Shown in pieces: positions 54,359-62,785 of a DNA stretch of 62,785 nt. Source of the DNA: Pseudocalidococcus azoricus BACA0444 (GTDB lineage Bacteria; Cyanobacteriota; Cyanobacteriia; Thermosynechococcales; Thermosynechococcaceae); assembly GCF_031729055.1 (NCBI RefSeq), contig NZ_JAVMIP010000018.1, forward strand, positions 1 to 62,785, written 5' to 3'. The translations under genes and the position numbers were made by a program. Under the pieces are notes generated by a model, which saw only the letters and a program-made list of their open reading frames with translations, searched no databases and had not been told where the DNA came from. Numbering within the stretch: position 1 is the first letter of the stretch; every line of letters starts with the position of its first letter.

Positions 54359-55786
54359 CTAGTCCTCCCTAACCAGTAAACCAGAATGCAATGTCAGGGT
54401 TAGATCCCGCTGAGCATCAATCGCCACCACATCATCTGACACAGGTTTGACGATACCGTTGAGGTTAGAATTATCGGTTGATCCAGGCCCTAAGATCAGC
54501 CGCTCGGGGTTGTAATTTCCCCCAGTAATGGCAGAGACTCCCATGGTAATTGCGGCATTGATTAAGTCATTGCGAGACACCGTGAGAGTTGGATTGTTCC
54601 CCTTGTTAGTGTTGACATAGTTGGGAACGGTGCCTGGCAAAATCTTCATCACGGCAATGGTTTGATTTCCAGCAAGATTATTCACAGCAGCGGCAACTGT
54701 TGAGCCAATCGCAGAGTTTCGCAGCACATTGATGATATTTGGATCACGCAGGCTAAGAGCTTTCCCCACCACTGATGATGTTGCTGAAAGCGGAATCTGT
54801 TGGTCATTTTTTAAGCGCAATCCATCTGCAACAAAGCGAGAACCGCCCTGCACAGGCTGGATTTGTCCGTGAATCAGACTACCCCGAGGGATAGCGACCC
54901 GCCCCCAGGAATCATTGATATTTGCTGTAGTAGCTAGATTAATCTCTACCGTTTCATTCGGAGCTAGGAGAATCAGGGGAGCGTCTAGATAACGAACTGG
55001 AATCTGAGTGCCGACAGCAATATTTGCTGGTGCTTGAGACAAGGAGGGGCGGACAGGGGCTGGAACAGGCGTTGGCGTAGGGGACTGGGGGGGAGCTAAA
55101 GCTACATACCGAGTGGGAACAAACGCTTGCGTTCCTGTTTTTGTCGCCTGACAAAGGAAGTTAGCAATATCCACTCGACTGGCCAGTTGAGTCGGTTGCA
55201 AGTCCCGCACATTCGGGTAATTAACTACCAACTGCCGCTCCGTTGCCGCTGCAATTGCCGAACGAGCATATTCGGGAATAACATTTGCATCATTAAAGTT
55301 TTCGAGCGTAACATCCACACTACTCGTTGGAATATAGTTTAAGCCACTGGCTAAAGCCACCAAGGCCTGGACGCGGGGAATATTTTCATTTGGACGAAAG
55401 TAGTTTCCAGGGTAGCCGCTGAGGAAACCGGTTCGTGAAGAATTTTGGATACCTGAATAGGCCCAAAAGTTTGACTGAACATCACTAAACTGATTTGCAG
55501 ACCGATTTATGGGCGCGGTAGGAAAGGCTTTGCTCAACATGGCAGCAAACTCCGCCCGAGTGACAGCAGCATTGGGGCGAAATGTCCCATCAGGATAACC
55601 ACTAATAATGTTCCGTCGGACAAGGGACTCAATACAGGTTTGTCCCCAGATTCCCTGGACATCGCTAAATGAGGATTGAGCCTGAGCCTGAATTGGGAAC
55701 AGAAAAGGAATGCTTAAGCTGAGACTGGGAATTCCCAGGCCAATAAATGTTCTAAGAGTCTGTTTCCAGGGTGAGTAACTATTCAT
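54359..55786 (-). CDS. Surface protein with SLH domains
   Basis: 475 aa. Signal peptide (LSLSIPFLFPIQAQAQSS), then three S-layer-homology modules at ~38-210 (FSDVQGIWGQTCIESLVRR, SGYPDGTFRPNAAVTRAEFAA, SGYPGNYFRPNENIPR), a Pro-rich linker (PPQSPTPTPVPAPVRPSL, about 232-250) and a C-terminal ~220-residue domain with VRYLDAPLILLAPNETV and Gly/Asn-rich strands. SLH modules bind pyruvylated wall polymers or peptidoglycan, so the C-terminal domain is probably displayed on the outside of the peptidoglycan. Confidence 0.87.
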   Translation of the reverse strand: MNSYSPWKQTLRTFIGLGIPSLSLSIPFLFPIQAQAQSSFSDVQGIWGQTCIESLVRRNIISGYPDGTFRPNAAVTRAEFAAMLSKAFPTAPINRSANQFSDVQSNFWAYSGIQNSSRTGFLSGYPGNYFRPNENIPRVQALVALASGLNYIPTSSVDVTLENFNDANVIPEYARSAIAAATERQLVVNYPNVRDLQPTQLASRVDIANFLCQATKTGTQAFVPTRYVALAPPQSPTPTPVPAPVRPSLSQAPANIAVGTQIPVRYLDAPLILLAPNETVEINLATTANINDSWGRVAIPRGSLIHGQIQPVQGGSRFVADGLRLKNDQQIPLSATSSVVGKALSLRDPNIINVLRNSAIGSTVAAAVNNLAGNQTIAVMKILPGTVPNYVNTNKGNNPTLTVSRNDLINAAITMGVSAITGGNYNPERLILGPGSTDNSNLNGIVKPVSDDVVAIDAQRDLTLTLHSGLLVRED

Positions 55787-56882
55787 CTAAATCTCCATTT
55801 TTAGCGATTAAATCTAGTTTCTTGAATTAGCTAAAAATGTTATCAACCCTAGTCTTGAATCGAAAATGCGACAAATCTTTGTTGTGATTTGTGTCTATTC
55901 ACAATTCAGGAAAGGGTGACTAATAGCTTCTTTTAGCTGAAGTTTACGGCGATTTCGATCCCGATATCTATATCATAATCGGATTAAAGATATTCAGTGT
56001 ATTCACTACTTTGAATAAATTAGAATTTTTCTAATCCTCTTTTAAGTCAATTTTATTAATGTATAAGCAGTAGTCTATCATGGTTGACTTTGTGTTGAAT
56101 ATGTTCCAATTAAACTGGACAATAACAAATTCAAGATTTATCCCAGAAAACACAAAACTTAATCAAATTTTGGTTGAATGAGTCGGGGGCCTGGAGAAAG
56201 CGGTGAATTGCTAGATCGAGAAACTCAGCTTGAAATATAGAGTTACCCAATTATGACTAGATGGAAGCAAGTTAAAACGCGTCTAACGGGCCAGATTTAC
56301 AAGATTGTTATGAGTCAAAATAGTCTGGATAACACAATAACTAGAGATGCCAGTTTCCCCCAACCAGATCTTCAAATAAAAGCCAAATCCGAATAGACAG
56401 GTTATGGAAGACTTCAAGAAATAAAGGGATAGGTATTACACTGACTTAATAGGAGATTATCTGCTTGTATTTGCCCTTTATATAACAACTAGATATGAAT
56501 TATATCAATAGATTAAATTGTATTGCGAAATTTATCACCATTGAATCAACTTCAATACTTTGTTAGTTTTGCTGGCAAGATCAGGAAGTCAAAATTAAGA
56601 TAATATCCTAATAAAATGAGGTTTGCCAAGTGATATCCATTTGCAAATGTAGTAGAGTCCGTCAAAATGAAACTTCTGCGGTGGCCAAAACTAACAGGTT
56701 AATCCTAACTTAAACCTGGTTTTTAGCTGGATGTTGCATTGCATCCTTAGTTGTGAATAACAAAAAGTAAGACCTGGACTCTATAGGAATCAGATGAAAG
56801 TTCTATCTTAAATGATGTGGGCAATGTAACTAAACCGTGTAGGATCTAAGATTAGTGTTAATTGCTTCTGTCGAGGGGTTTC
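55787..56882. other. 1.1-kb AT-rich gap
   Basis: No convincing gene. A 47-codon frame at 56253-56396 (+), starting MTRWKQVKTRLTGQIYKIV, has no clear ribosome-binding site and no recognised similarity. Scattered poly-A/T and short repeats are present, but no tRNA or clear RNA fold. It should include the promoter for the transketolase-like gene; a GAGGGG ribosome-binding site lies at its right end. Confidence 0.4.
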
Positions 56883-59087
56883 ATGGCTGCTATTTTATCC
56901 TCCCCAACTCCACCAGACTTTTGCCAAGGGGTTCAATATTTTAGTCAGGATTGGCCGGATTGGGAAACTCAGGGCACGACCCCGATCATCTCTGCGGATT
57001 CTCAACGTATTCTTGATCCACAGAATCCCACCGCCGCCTATCAGACCCTCCTTTATGCTGATGCCTTACGCTATTTAATCCTGCAAACGACGGCTAGTAA
57101 AGCATCAGGGCATCCGGGGGGATTTGCCAGCCAGGCCGAGGCTTACGCTGCTTTAGTCATGCTCGGTCACAAAAATATCATTACGGAAGTTGGCCACCAC
57201 GCCCCGGGATTTTACTCGGCCATGTTTCTGGATCGGTCTCTGGAAGCAATGGGCATTAATACCGTAGAAGATTTGCGGGCCCGCTTTCGGGAAAAACATG
57301 GACTTTTGGGGCATTTATCGGGCTATATTCCGGGAATTTTGGCTCCGGCTGGCCCCCTCGGACAAGGACAACACTTTGCCATGGCGGCGGCCTGGTTGCA
57401 TCGAGATAAACTATTTCCCTTTACAGTTGGCGATGGCGGCCTGGGTGAACCCTATGTGATCAGCAGCATGGCCCACTTCAACACGGCGTTTCCCACGGTG
57501 ACGAATTTCTTACCCGTGCTGGTTTGGAATGGCTTTAGTCAAGAACATCACTCGATGGTTTCACTCAAATCCAATGCGGAAATGGTGGCCTATTGGCAGG
57601 GCAATGGGTTCAAAAATGTCGTGCTGATTGATGCCAAAGACTTTGACGACCAGGCCCAGGCCGGGGCTTATGTGGACAGTACGATTTTTTCATTCAAGCA
57701 ACGGTTAGCCTTTACCCAAGCGGTTCTCCAAGGGGTTGATCAGGCCGCCAAGTCTGCTCTGAATGGGGAATTAACGGTCTTTATCATTAAGCAACTCAAA
57801 GGGGCCGGGGTTCATGCCAAAGGAGCTAAATCCCATAACCTTTATGCCCATCACACCTTAGAAAACCCGGATATTGTCGCGGCTTTAGAAAAACGGGCCT
57901 TATCCCCCCAGGCCTGGGCGTTGGTGCGGACGAATTGTGAACGGGCTGGGGGTGGGCCGGCGGCCAAGGTTGCGGTGACTGAATCGGTGTTGGATTTACC
58001 CGACTTGGGAGAATTGCCCTTAGAAGCCTATGGCCTGGGAGAAGCGAAAGTGGCCACGACTGCGATGGGCCGGTTAGTTGCCGATGTGGGGCAAAAGGAT
58101 CGCCGTTATCTCGTCACTAATGCCGATGGAAACGAAGCCTCTGGAATTGCCAACATTAACCAGGCCCTGAAAATTATCCACCCGACCACCGATGATCTTT
58201 ATAATCAGGCCCCCAACGGTCAAGTTTATGAACCTCTGAGTGAAGATGCCTGTGCTGGCTTAGCTGCTGGCCTGGCCTTGATGGGGAGCCGCAGTTTGTG
58301 GTGTTCCTATGAGTCTTTTGCGATCAATGGTTTACCGATTTGGCAGACTGTCACCCAAGCCATGGCCGAGTTGCGCCGCCCGACACCTTCCACCGTTACG
58401 CTTTATACCGCTGGAGCCTTAGAACAGGGCCGGAATGGCTGGACACATCAACGCCCGGAAATTGAAGCTTATTATGCAGCGATGATGCGTAATGGCAATG
58501 TTTTCCCGCTGTTTCCAACCGATGCCAATAGTGTTCAAGTCTGCTATCGCTGGGCGTTGGGAACGTTCAATAAAGGGATTTCCATCTTTGCCTGCAAAAC
58601 CCCGCTCCCGATTCGGACAACCTTTGAACAGACGGAATATGGCCTGGAACATGGGGCGGTGACGTTACAGGAGTCTGGTTCTGGCAAAATCATTGTGCTT
58701 GCGGCGTTGGGAGATTTGGTCTTAACCCCGGTCTTGGCGGCGGCAGAACAATTAGAGGCCCAAGGGTATCAGGTGCGAGTGGTTTCGGTGGTGAATCCCC
58801 GGCGGTTGTATCGTCCCTCTGACGTGGCCTGGGAGACGTGTTCCGAACCTGATGGTGGTTTTGCGACCGATGCAGTGTTTGAAGAACTCTTTGGTGGCGA
58901 TGCATTGATCGGAATTACTGGCGGGCCTGGGGCAATGCTAGAGCCTTTGTTACTGCGGTCAACGGTTAAACGGGATATCCTGGCCTGGCAACGGGGGGAA
59001 ACAACCGCAAGTGCTGGGGAACTTTTAGGGTTTAATGGCTTAACGGCTGAGAAGATTACACATCGGGCAGTTTCACTTTTGGCTTAG
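56883..59087 (+). CDS. TPP-dependent transketolase/phosphoketolase-like enzyme
   Basis: 734 aa from the ATG at 56883 with GAGGGG upstream. N-terminal TPP-binding module: ASKASGHPGGFASQAEAYAAL, then VGDGGLGEPYVIS with a following LVWNGF (GDG...N motif). The second module has SRSLWCSYESFAINGLP (candidate pyrimidine-domain Glu), and a C-terminal domain contains IVLAALGDLVLTPVLAAAEQL. It is distinct from classical transketolase (no GHSS start) and from ordinary ~800-aa phosphoketolases. Relatives in cyanobacteria and planctomycetes are annotated as xylulose-5-phosphate-related enzymes; the true reaction is uncertain. Confidence 0.75.
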   Translation: MAAILSSPTPPDFCQGVQYFSQDWPDWETQGTTPIISADSQRILDPQNPTAAYQTLLYADALRYLILQTTASKASGHPGGFASQAEAYAALVMLGHKNIITEVGHHAPGFYSAMFLDRSLEAMGINTVEDLRARFREKHGLLGHLSGYIPGILAPAGPLGQGQHFAMAAAWLHRDKLFPFTVGDGGLGEPYVISSMAHFNTAFPTVTNFLPVLVWNGFSQEHHSMVSLKSNAEMVAYWQGNGFKNVVLIDAKDFDDQAQAGAYVDSTIFSFKQRLAFTQAVLQGVDQAAKSALNGELTVFIIKQLKGAGVHAKGAKSHNLYAHHTLENPDIVAALEKRALSPQAWALVRTNCERAGGGPAAKVAVTESVLDLPDLGELPLEAYGLGEAKVATTAMGRLVADVGQKDRRYLVTNADGNEASGIANINQALKIIHPTTDDLYNQAPNGQVYEPLSEDACAGLAAGLALMGSRSLWCSYESFAINGLPIWQTVTQAMAELRRPTPSTVTLYTAGALEQGRNGWTHQRPEIEAYYAAMMRNGNVFPLFPTDANSVQVCYRWALGTFNKGISIFACKTPLPIRTTFEQTEYGLEHGAVTLQESGSGKIIVLAALGDLVLTPVLAAAEQLEAQGYQVRVVSVVNPRRLYRPSDVAWETCSEPDGGFATDAVFEELFGGDALIGITGGPGAMLEPLLLRSTVKRDILAWQRGETTASAGELLGFNGLTAEKITHRAVSLLA

Positions 59088-59278
59088 TGAGCTTCGATGC
59101 ATAAATTATTTTCACTCATATATTAAAACGACCTTGTCATTTATGGCTACACGGCATATCCTTTGTTAGATTTGGGATATGTAACTTTTGGCTTTACAAC
59201 CTAGTATCGCGTCTAGTATGCAAGGTATAATTTTTTCGACTATTTGGTTTATTTGAAAATAATTCTGTTGCTATTCAG

Positions 59279-59572
59279 ATGTATTTCTTATCTAGATTAA
59301 CTACTGTATTGCTTGCTATAGCTATCTGTCTGGTTATTTACTTGCCAATAGCATATTTTTTTCTGAAATCAGGATCAAAAATACTTCAGATGATTGGATT
59401 GTACTGTGTATTGGTTGTGTTTCTAACAATGCTAAATTCATGTGGTGTGCATACTCAGTCAACAGAGCGTTATTCTTATTTAAATGGAGAACAAAGTATT
59501 TACAGATGTGAAAGACTCTTTTGGCCAATGTTATTCGGTTCCGAGACTTGTTATCATAAGCCAATAAAGTGA
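59279..59572 (+). CDS. Small hypothetical membrane protein
   Basis: 97 aa with two predicted membrane helices (LLAIAICLVIYLPIAYFFL and MIGLYCVLVVFLTMLN) and a C-terminal tail with four Cys residues (SCGVHTQ, YRCERLF, ETCYHK). AT-rich compared with neighbours, without a clear ribosome-binding site, and not recognised. Downstream, a hairpin (GTTGACTTAC ... GTAAAATCAAC, 59600-59625) lacks a T-tract. Confidence 0.45.
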   Translation: MYFLSRLTTVLLAIAICLVIYLPIAYFFLKSGSKILQMIGLYCVLVVFLTMLNSCGVHTQSTERYSYLNGEQSIYRCERLFWPMLFGSETCYHKPIK

Positions 59573-59803
59573 TTACTTTAGAAGAAAATTTTAAGAAGGG
59601 TTGACTTACACAAAGTAAAATCAACTTACAGCGAATTCGATGCTGGACTGGTACAGCCAAAGTCATACAAGCTCTAATCTAGCAAAGAATATGCCGTACT
59701 AAATGGATGCCGAAACTGCTATAAATAATTTAATTATATTGATAAATTATTTCGAGTCTATTTAATTAAAATAGCAACTATTTTTCTGTCTAGGGTATTA
59801 AGA

Positions 59804-60280
59804 TCAATGCTCATTGAACCATAAATGTTTACCATCTGGATCATCAATATTGAAACCTCTTTTTCGATACCACTTTTTCAGTTCTTCACTATCAAAAACC
59901 ATTTGTTTAGTCTCCTGATTTTTCCAAAAGTTAGGGTTTTGCATTTCCTGTTCTAGTTGTCTATCCATTTCATCAAGTTCTTGTTCAGATAGATTTTCAA
60001 TTCGTTCCACGAGAGCTTCAGATGCCTGTTGACCAATCGCAGGATGAACTCTAATAGGCAGTTGGTTTACTTTCAAAAGATAAGTTACGAGATGATATAT
60101 CAGTGCTGTACCATAACCTTTTTTGCGACAGTTTTTACGAATTTGCAAGTCATCTAAATGCCAGAAATCTCCATTTTTATCACACATTTTCTTGACAACA
60201 GCAGTACCAACTATATCCCCCGATTCTAGTACCATAAACCTATAGTTTCTCTGATCAATAACCGTACTATCAAACTCCAT
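59804..60280 (-). CDS. GNAT-family acetyltransferase
   Basis: 158 aa. Acetyl-CoA loop IRKNCRKKGYGTALIYHLV (R/Q-x-x-G-x-G/A form, residues ~47-66) after the strands MVLESGDIVGTAV and WHLDDLQ. A charged insert of ~45 residues (EALVERIENLSEQELDEMDR onward) separates the core from the last strand KWYRKRGFNI. GNATs acetylate amines of proteins or small molecules; a tRNA-acetylating toxin role is possible, but no antitoxin-like gene is next to it. Low GC suggests recent acquisition. Confidence 0.75.
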   Translation of the reverse strand: MEFDSTVIDQRNYRFMVLESGDIVGTAVVKKMCDKNGDFWHLDDLQIRKNCRKKGYGTALIYHLVTYLLKVNQLPIRVHPAIGQQASEALVERIENLSEQELDEMDRQLEQEMQNPNFWKNQETKQMVFDSEELKKWYRKRGFNIDDPDGKHLWFNEH

Positions 60281-60482
60281 TAAGAGTTAGCCTCTCTGCA
60301 CTTATTAATTCACCTATTCTGAGTTCCGAAACTTTGCATAAGAATAGAATTAACAAAATAGTAATACATTCATGCTAAAATATTACCTTGCACAAAGGCA
60401 TTTGAAGATAAAAATTCTAAGTCGAAAGGAAACAATGAGGATATGGGAATAAGAAATATTAGGAAGCAATACTTTGAAAATT

Positions 60483-60836
60483 CTAAGGTAAGTTGTTGAA
60501 AAGTTTGATTTCACTATTTACCCAATCCCATGCTTGTAGTTTTAAATTCTTTTCAAATTTAATTGCCTCTAAAAAAGCCTTTTCAGCATCTTGAAGATGA
60601 GTGAAGTGACCTAAGTCCCTCACAAGAACATCTTCTTCGTAAATACCCCACTCATCTACAGAAAAATCATTGGTGTCTATCGTATTGAAGGAACCACTAG
60701 AGCCTATGCGTGTAAAGTAGCTATGATTTTTAACTGTATACAACTCTTTTTCTGGATGTTTTAGCAAATAAACTATTAATTCAAATGGAGGTATTGTAAT
60801 AATTCCATAGCTTTTAACTATTATGGGTCTAATCAT
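60483..60836 (-). CDS. Hypothetical protein
   Basis: 117 aa, soluble: starts MIRPIIVKSYGIITIPPFELI, with a Ser/Thr/Asp-rich middle (IGSSGSFNTIDTNDFSVDEWG) and a helical end (LQDAEKAFLEAIKFEKNLKL). No family recognised. AT-rich accessory gene; the 200 bp between it and the GNAT contain nothing identifiable. Confidence 0.5.
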   Translation of the reverse strand: MIRPIIVKSYGIITIPPFELIVYLLKHPEKELYTVKNHSYFTRIGSSGSFNTIDTNDFSVDEWGIYEEDVLVRDLGHFTHLQDAEKAFLEAIKFEKNLKLQAWDWVNSEIKLFNNLP

Positions 60837-60935
60837 ATTTTTAAAAAATAAGCGTACATATCAAACTTAAATTTTCAAAATATTGAATACAAGTGTGGAT
60901 TGCCGAACATATTTTTGCTCTTGTGATCTTAATCG

Positions 60936-60988
60936 GAGTATTCCAGAAGATTTAAATTATGGTCTGGTTCTGCACTACCCCAATATTA
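60936..60988. repeat. ~50-bp hairpin repeat, copy 1
   Basis: Matches 62687-62737. GTATTCCAGAA ... TTCTG ... AATAT; the CAGAA/TTCTG arms and partly GTATT/AATA can pair. The two copies bracket the whole toxin-antitoxin region. Confidence 0.65.
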
Positions 60989-61008
60989 TTTGTGAGTATT
61001 CTGCGTTT

Positions 61009-61140
61009 ATGGCTGGATTTAATCGTACTCAAATTTTTACGTAAATTGCCAAAATCAATACTTAAACAGGTGAAGGCCTGGCCTGAGAGGGTGTCAGAAG
61101 CACGCTTGAGCGAGTCAATTCAAGACCCTTTTAACTCCAA
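61009..61140. repeat. ~135-bp repeat, copy R1
   Basis: Shares with R2 and R3 the ordered blocks TCGTACTCAAATTTT, AAATTGCCAAAAT, AATACTTA, GAAGGCCTGGCCTG, GTGTCAGAAGCAC and GAGTCAATTCAA. It is in direct tandem with R2, with a 12-bp gap. Confidence 0.8.
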
Positions 61141-61152
61141 TATTTGACCTTT

Positions 61153-61287
61153 ATGGCCTGGGTTTAATCGTACTCAAATTTTATGTAAATTGCCAAAATT
61201 AATACTTAGACAGTGTGAAGGCCTGGCCTGGGAGGCGGTTAGAAGAACTTTTGAGCGAGTCAATTCAAGGCCGTTTTAGCTCCAAGA
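61153..61287. repeat. ~135-bp repeat, copy R2 (overlaps antitoxin end)
   Basis: Direct repeat of R1 and R3. Its right end (CCGTTTTAGCTCCAAGAA) runs into the last codons and stop of the HigA-like antitoxin gene, which end at 61276. Confidence 0.8.
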
Positions 61288-61599
61288 AATAGCCTGAACC
61301 TTGATATCGACTTGTAACCTTTGACGTAGGACATTGAGAATACTCGTCAGATTGTCCATGGTCGGATTTCCTTTGGCAGATAACATTCGATGTAGGCTTT
61401 TACTAGGCTTAGATGTTTCAATCGCTAATTCTTCAAAACCAACTGTTGCATTAACCAATTCTCTCAGGATCAGCCTTGCTGTTTCGGGTTCACCGTTAAG
61501 GAAAAGTGAAATTGCCTCATCAAGTAAAGCAGTCGCAAATGCCGGATCTCGCTGAACTCGTGAATTAACGGTTTCTTTAAAGTCTCTTGTTAGTGTCAT
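61276..61599 (-). CDS. HigA-like antitoxin
   Basis: 107 aa, ATG 2 bp after the toxin stop with GAGGGG upstream. Helical N-terminus with DPAFATALLDEAISLFLNG, then an HTH region (FEELAIETSKPSKSLHRMLS, AKGNPTMDNLTSILNVL) of the XRE-like addiction-module antidote type. It should bind and neutralise the upstream RelE/ParE-fold toxin and repress the operon. The toxin-first order is that of higBA. The C-terminal codons lie in repeat R2. Confidence 0.85.
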   Translation of the reverse strand: MTLTRDFKETVNSRVQRDPAFATALLDEAISLFLNGEPETARLILRELVNATVGFEELAIETSKPSKSLHRMLSAKGNPTMDNLTSILNVLRQRLQVDIKVQAISWS

Positions 61600-61601
61600 G
61601 A

Positions 61602-61967
61602 TTATCCCCTCTTTTTATTCTTCATTCCTTTTTTTGTATCTACTTCACCAACTTGTTTCTTTCTGTTCTTGTATTCTTGGTATAGTTCTTTTGCTTGCTC
61701 AATATCTGACTGCTGAGTTTTCTTAGTCCCACCCCCAAATAAAATAATCAGTTCCTTGCCATCTTGAGCTAAATAAATTCGATACCCAGGCCCCCAGTTA
61801 ATTTTGTATTCCCCAATGCCGTCAAACCATTTAATATTTGAAGTATTACCTAACTCTAGACGAGACTTAGCAACAGTCACTTTAGCAGCAGCAATGACAT
61901 CTAGACCATCAAACCATTTCTGATATGGACTTGAACCATCATCTTTAAGGTATTCTTGGACTCTCAT
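61602..61967 (-). CDS. HigB/RelE-like addiction-module toxin
   Basis: 121 aa from the ATG at 61967; a TTG at 61979 is an alternative. The RelE/ParE fold of the killer-protein subfamily is visible: SPYQKWFDGLDVIAAAKV, then SRLELGNTSNIKWFDGIGEY, GPGYRIYLAQDGKELIILFGGG. Relatives cleave mRNA at the ribosome or poison gyrase. A Lys-rich tail (KNRKKQVGEVDTKKGMKNKK) extends beyond the usual end. Encoded just before its antitoxin. Confidence 0.87.
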   Translation of the reverse strand: MRVQEYLKDDGSSPYQKWFDGLDVIAAAKVTVAKSRLELGNTSNIKWFDGIGEYKINWGPGYRIYLAQDGKELIILFGGGTKKTQQSDIEQAKELYQEYKNRKKQVGEVDTKKGMKNKKRG

Positions 61968-62031
61968 CAATCCATCCAAATGGTAACTTATATGTTACTA
62001 AAAATCAAGCCCTCTCTTTTCAGGAAATCAT

Positions 62032-62165
62032 AGCTGGACTTAGTTGTACTCAAATTTTAAGTGAATTGCCAAAATCAATACTTAAATAATGTGGAGGCCT
62101 GGCCTGGGAGGGTGTCAGAGGCACTCTTAATCGTGTCAATTCCAGGCCGTTTTAACTCTAAGAAA
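62032..62165. repeat. ~135-bp repeat, copy R3
   Basis: Same block order and orientation as R1 and R2, ending 22 bp before the 3' end of hicA. It separates the hicBA and higBA modules. Confidence 0.8.
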
Positions 62166-62187
62166 ATCCAAGGTTTGTTACCAGGCC

Positions 62188-62412
62188 TCAACGCCACTCC
62201 AGCATTTCATCTACTGTTAAACCAATATCACTGGCGATCAGCCGTAATAACCTCGGTGAAATGTCACGGCCTTTATGAAATGGGACTGTTGTTCCTCGTC
62301 CATCTTCATGACGAAATTGTTTGTGCGAACCTCTCTGACGTACCTCCACAAATCCCAAATTTATCAATATCCGTACAACTTCTTGGGGTTTGAGGGTAGG
62401 AACGCTACTCAT
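62188..62412 (-). CDS. hicA: HicA mRNA interferase toxin
   Basis: 74 aa dsRBD-like HicA: LKPQEVVRILINLGFVEVRQ, catalytic His in RQRGSHKQFRHEDGRG, VPFHKGRDISPRLLRLI. It cleaves mRNA when free of HicB. Starts 3 bp after the hicB stop, an antitoxin-first order found in many hicBA loci. Confidence 0.92.
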   Translation of the reverse strand: MSSVPTLKPQEVVRILINLGFVEVRQRGSHKQFRHEDGRGTTVPFHKGRDISPRLLRLIASDIGLTVDEMLEWR

Positions 62413-62415
62413 GCT

Positions 62416-62625
62416 TTAACCAACCGTGATCTGTTGTGTTCCGATGAATTCCGTCTTGATCTCGAGGTCTTCATCCTCTAAAAGCATCTCAATCACTTCT
62501 CGGAGATTATCCTGTAATTCGTCCAACGTCTCTCCCTGTGAATGTGATCCAGGAAACCCAGGAACATAGCCAACATAAAGCTTGGTATCGGAATCTTTTT
62601 CAATGACAGCAGTAAATTTTTTCAT
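62416..62625 (-). CDS. hicB: HicB antitoxin
   Basis: 69 aa from the ATG at 62625 (typical MKKFTAVIEKDSDTKLYVG start); ATG at 62634 is possible. A partial RNase-H-like HicB fold with GYVPGFPGSHSQGETLDELQ and LREVIEMLLEDEDL. No separate DNA-binding domain is evident, so it is the short HicB form. It neutralises HicA encoded directly downstream. Confidence 0.92.
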   Translation of the reverse strand: MKKFTAVIEKDSDTKLYVGYVPGFPGSHSQGETLDELQDNLREVIEMLLEDEDLEIKTEFIGTQQITVG

Positions 62626-62686
62626 AAAAGCCATTCTTTTAATCCACAACATAGCATTTTAGAGCAATCCACCTGACCATATTTTG

Positions 62687-62737
62687 GGTATTCCAGAAGA
62701 TTTAATTGTGGCCTGGTTCTGAACTACCCTAATACAG
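62687..62737. repeat. ~50-bp hairpin repeat, copy 2
   Basis: GGGTATTCCAGAAGATTTAA ... CCTGGTTCTGAACTACCC, then TAATAC. CAGAA/TTCTG and GTATT/AATAC are complementary. Located upstream of hicB, it may contain its promoter; copy 1 is at 60936. Confidence 0.65.
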
Positions 62738-62785
62738 CATTTTTCATGACTAGTTGGCACAGTAGCAACAGTGGGTAAAATAATT

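Noticed and set aside
56253..56396. 47-codon frame in the AT-rich gap before the transketolase-like gene
   Set aside because: No ribosome-binding site and no similarity; such a frame is expected by chance in 1.1 kb.
60936..62165. CRISPR array from the repeated units near the right end
   Set aside because: The repeats are ~135 bp and ~50 bp, unequally spaced and separated by genes; no uniform short repeats or spacers and no cas genes.

Overview
The window is chromosomal DNA from a cyanobacterium. The evidence is an isiA-isiB iron-stress pair, an Hli protein, a Ycf37-like PSI assembly factor, the complete icfG gene cluster, an EF-hand transaldolase and several cyanobacteria-restricted families. 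Base composition is moderate. The decamer CCAGGCCTGG recurs at a strikingly high density, while I did not notice the usual cyanobacterial HIP1 octamer GCGATCGC. This suggests a unicellular lineage near Thermosynechococcus / Synechococcus PCC 6312. That placement is an inference, since no rRNA is present.

Layout. 0-2.7 kb: a broken RecB-like nuclease gene behind an XRE-S24 repressor, a small unknown gene, and a decayed IS4-type transposase. 2.7-9.3 kb: an unusual F/W-rich pentapeptide-repeat membrane protein, a second pentapeptide protein, hemE with an SDR gene, and an AmpG-like transporter. 9.35-18.1 kb: one long minus-strand run corresponding to Synechocystis slr1852-slr1861 (NTF2-like, CMD, DJ-1, AGE-family, STAS, glgX, STAS, icfG phosphatase, RsbW-type kinase). 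It is a partner-switching module wrapped around glycogen debranching. 18.7-23.8 kb: a tight plus-strand operon of seven genes with no obvious described pathway (exported ABM monooxygenase, two paralogous exported cupins with a XapX mini-protein between them, a ketose-epimerase-like TIM barrel, an epoxide-hydrolase-like protein and a Tat-exported PuuE-like deacetylase). This is the best candidate for an undescribed system.

24.2-42.2 kb is mainly housekeeping: a TerB/Coq4-like protein, tRNA-Gly(TCC), glyQ, gap1, ycf37, hli, pyk, a hydrolase, tal, mrnC, a STAS gene that seems to start at ATT, queA, a large GAF sensor, a MoeB-rhodanese fusion, an orphan ParA and pheS. Scattered through it are about five copies of a ~102-bp inverted-repeat mini-element. 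In two places the element supplies the stop codon or last residues of the gene it touches. 42.2-50 kb: isiA-isiB with Fur-box-like sites, a YHS-domain protein, a cysteine-dioxygenase-like cupin, an ECF sigma/anti-sigma pair and a cellulose-synthase-like glycosyltransferase. 50.1-50.9 kb: an internally deleted IS630 element abutting a 94-bp MITE with related ends; a second copy of that MITE lies at 44.6 kb.

50.9-59.1 kb: a DUF3386-type protein, a DUF1400 hydrolase, purine nucleoside phosphorylase, an SLH-domain protein, a 1.1-kb AT-rich gap and a transketolase/phosphoketolase-like enzyme. 59.1-62.8 kb is an AT-rich accessory end with a small membrane protein, a GNAT, an unknown gene, and HigBA-like and HicBA toxin-antitoxin modules interleaved with three copies of a ~135-bp repeat and two copies of a ~50-bp hairpin repeat.
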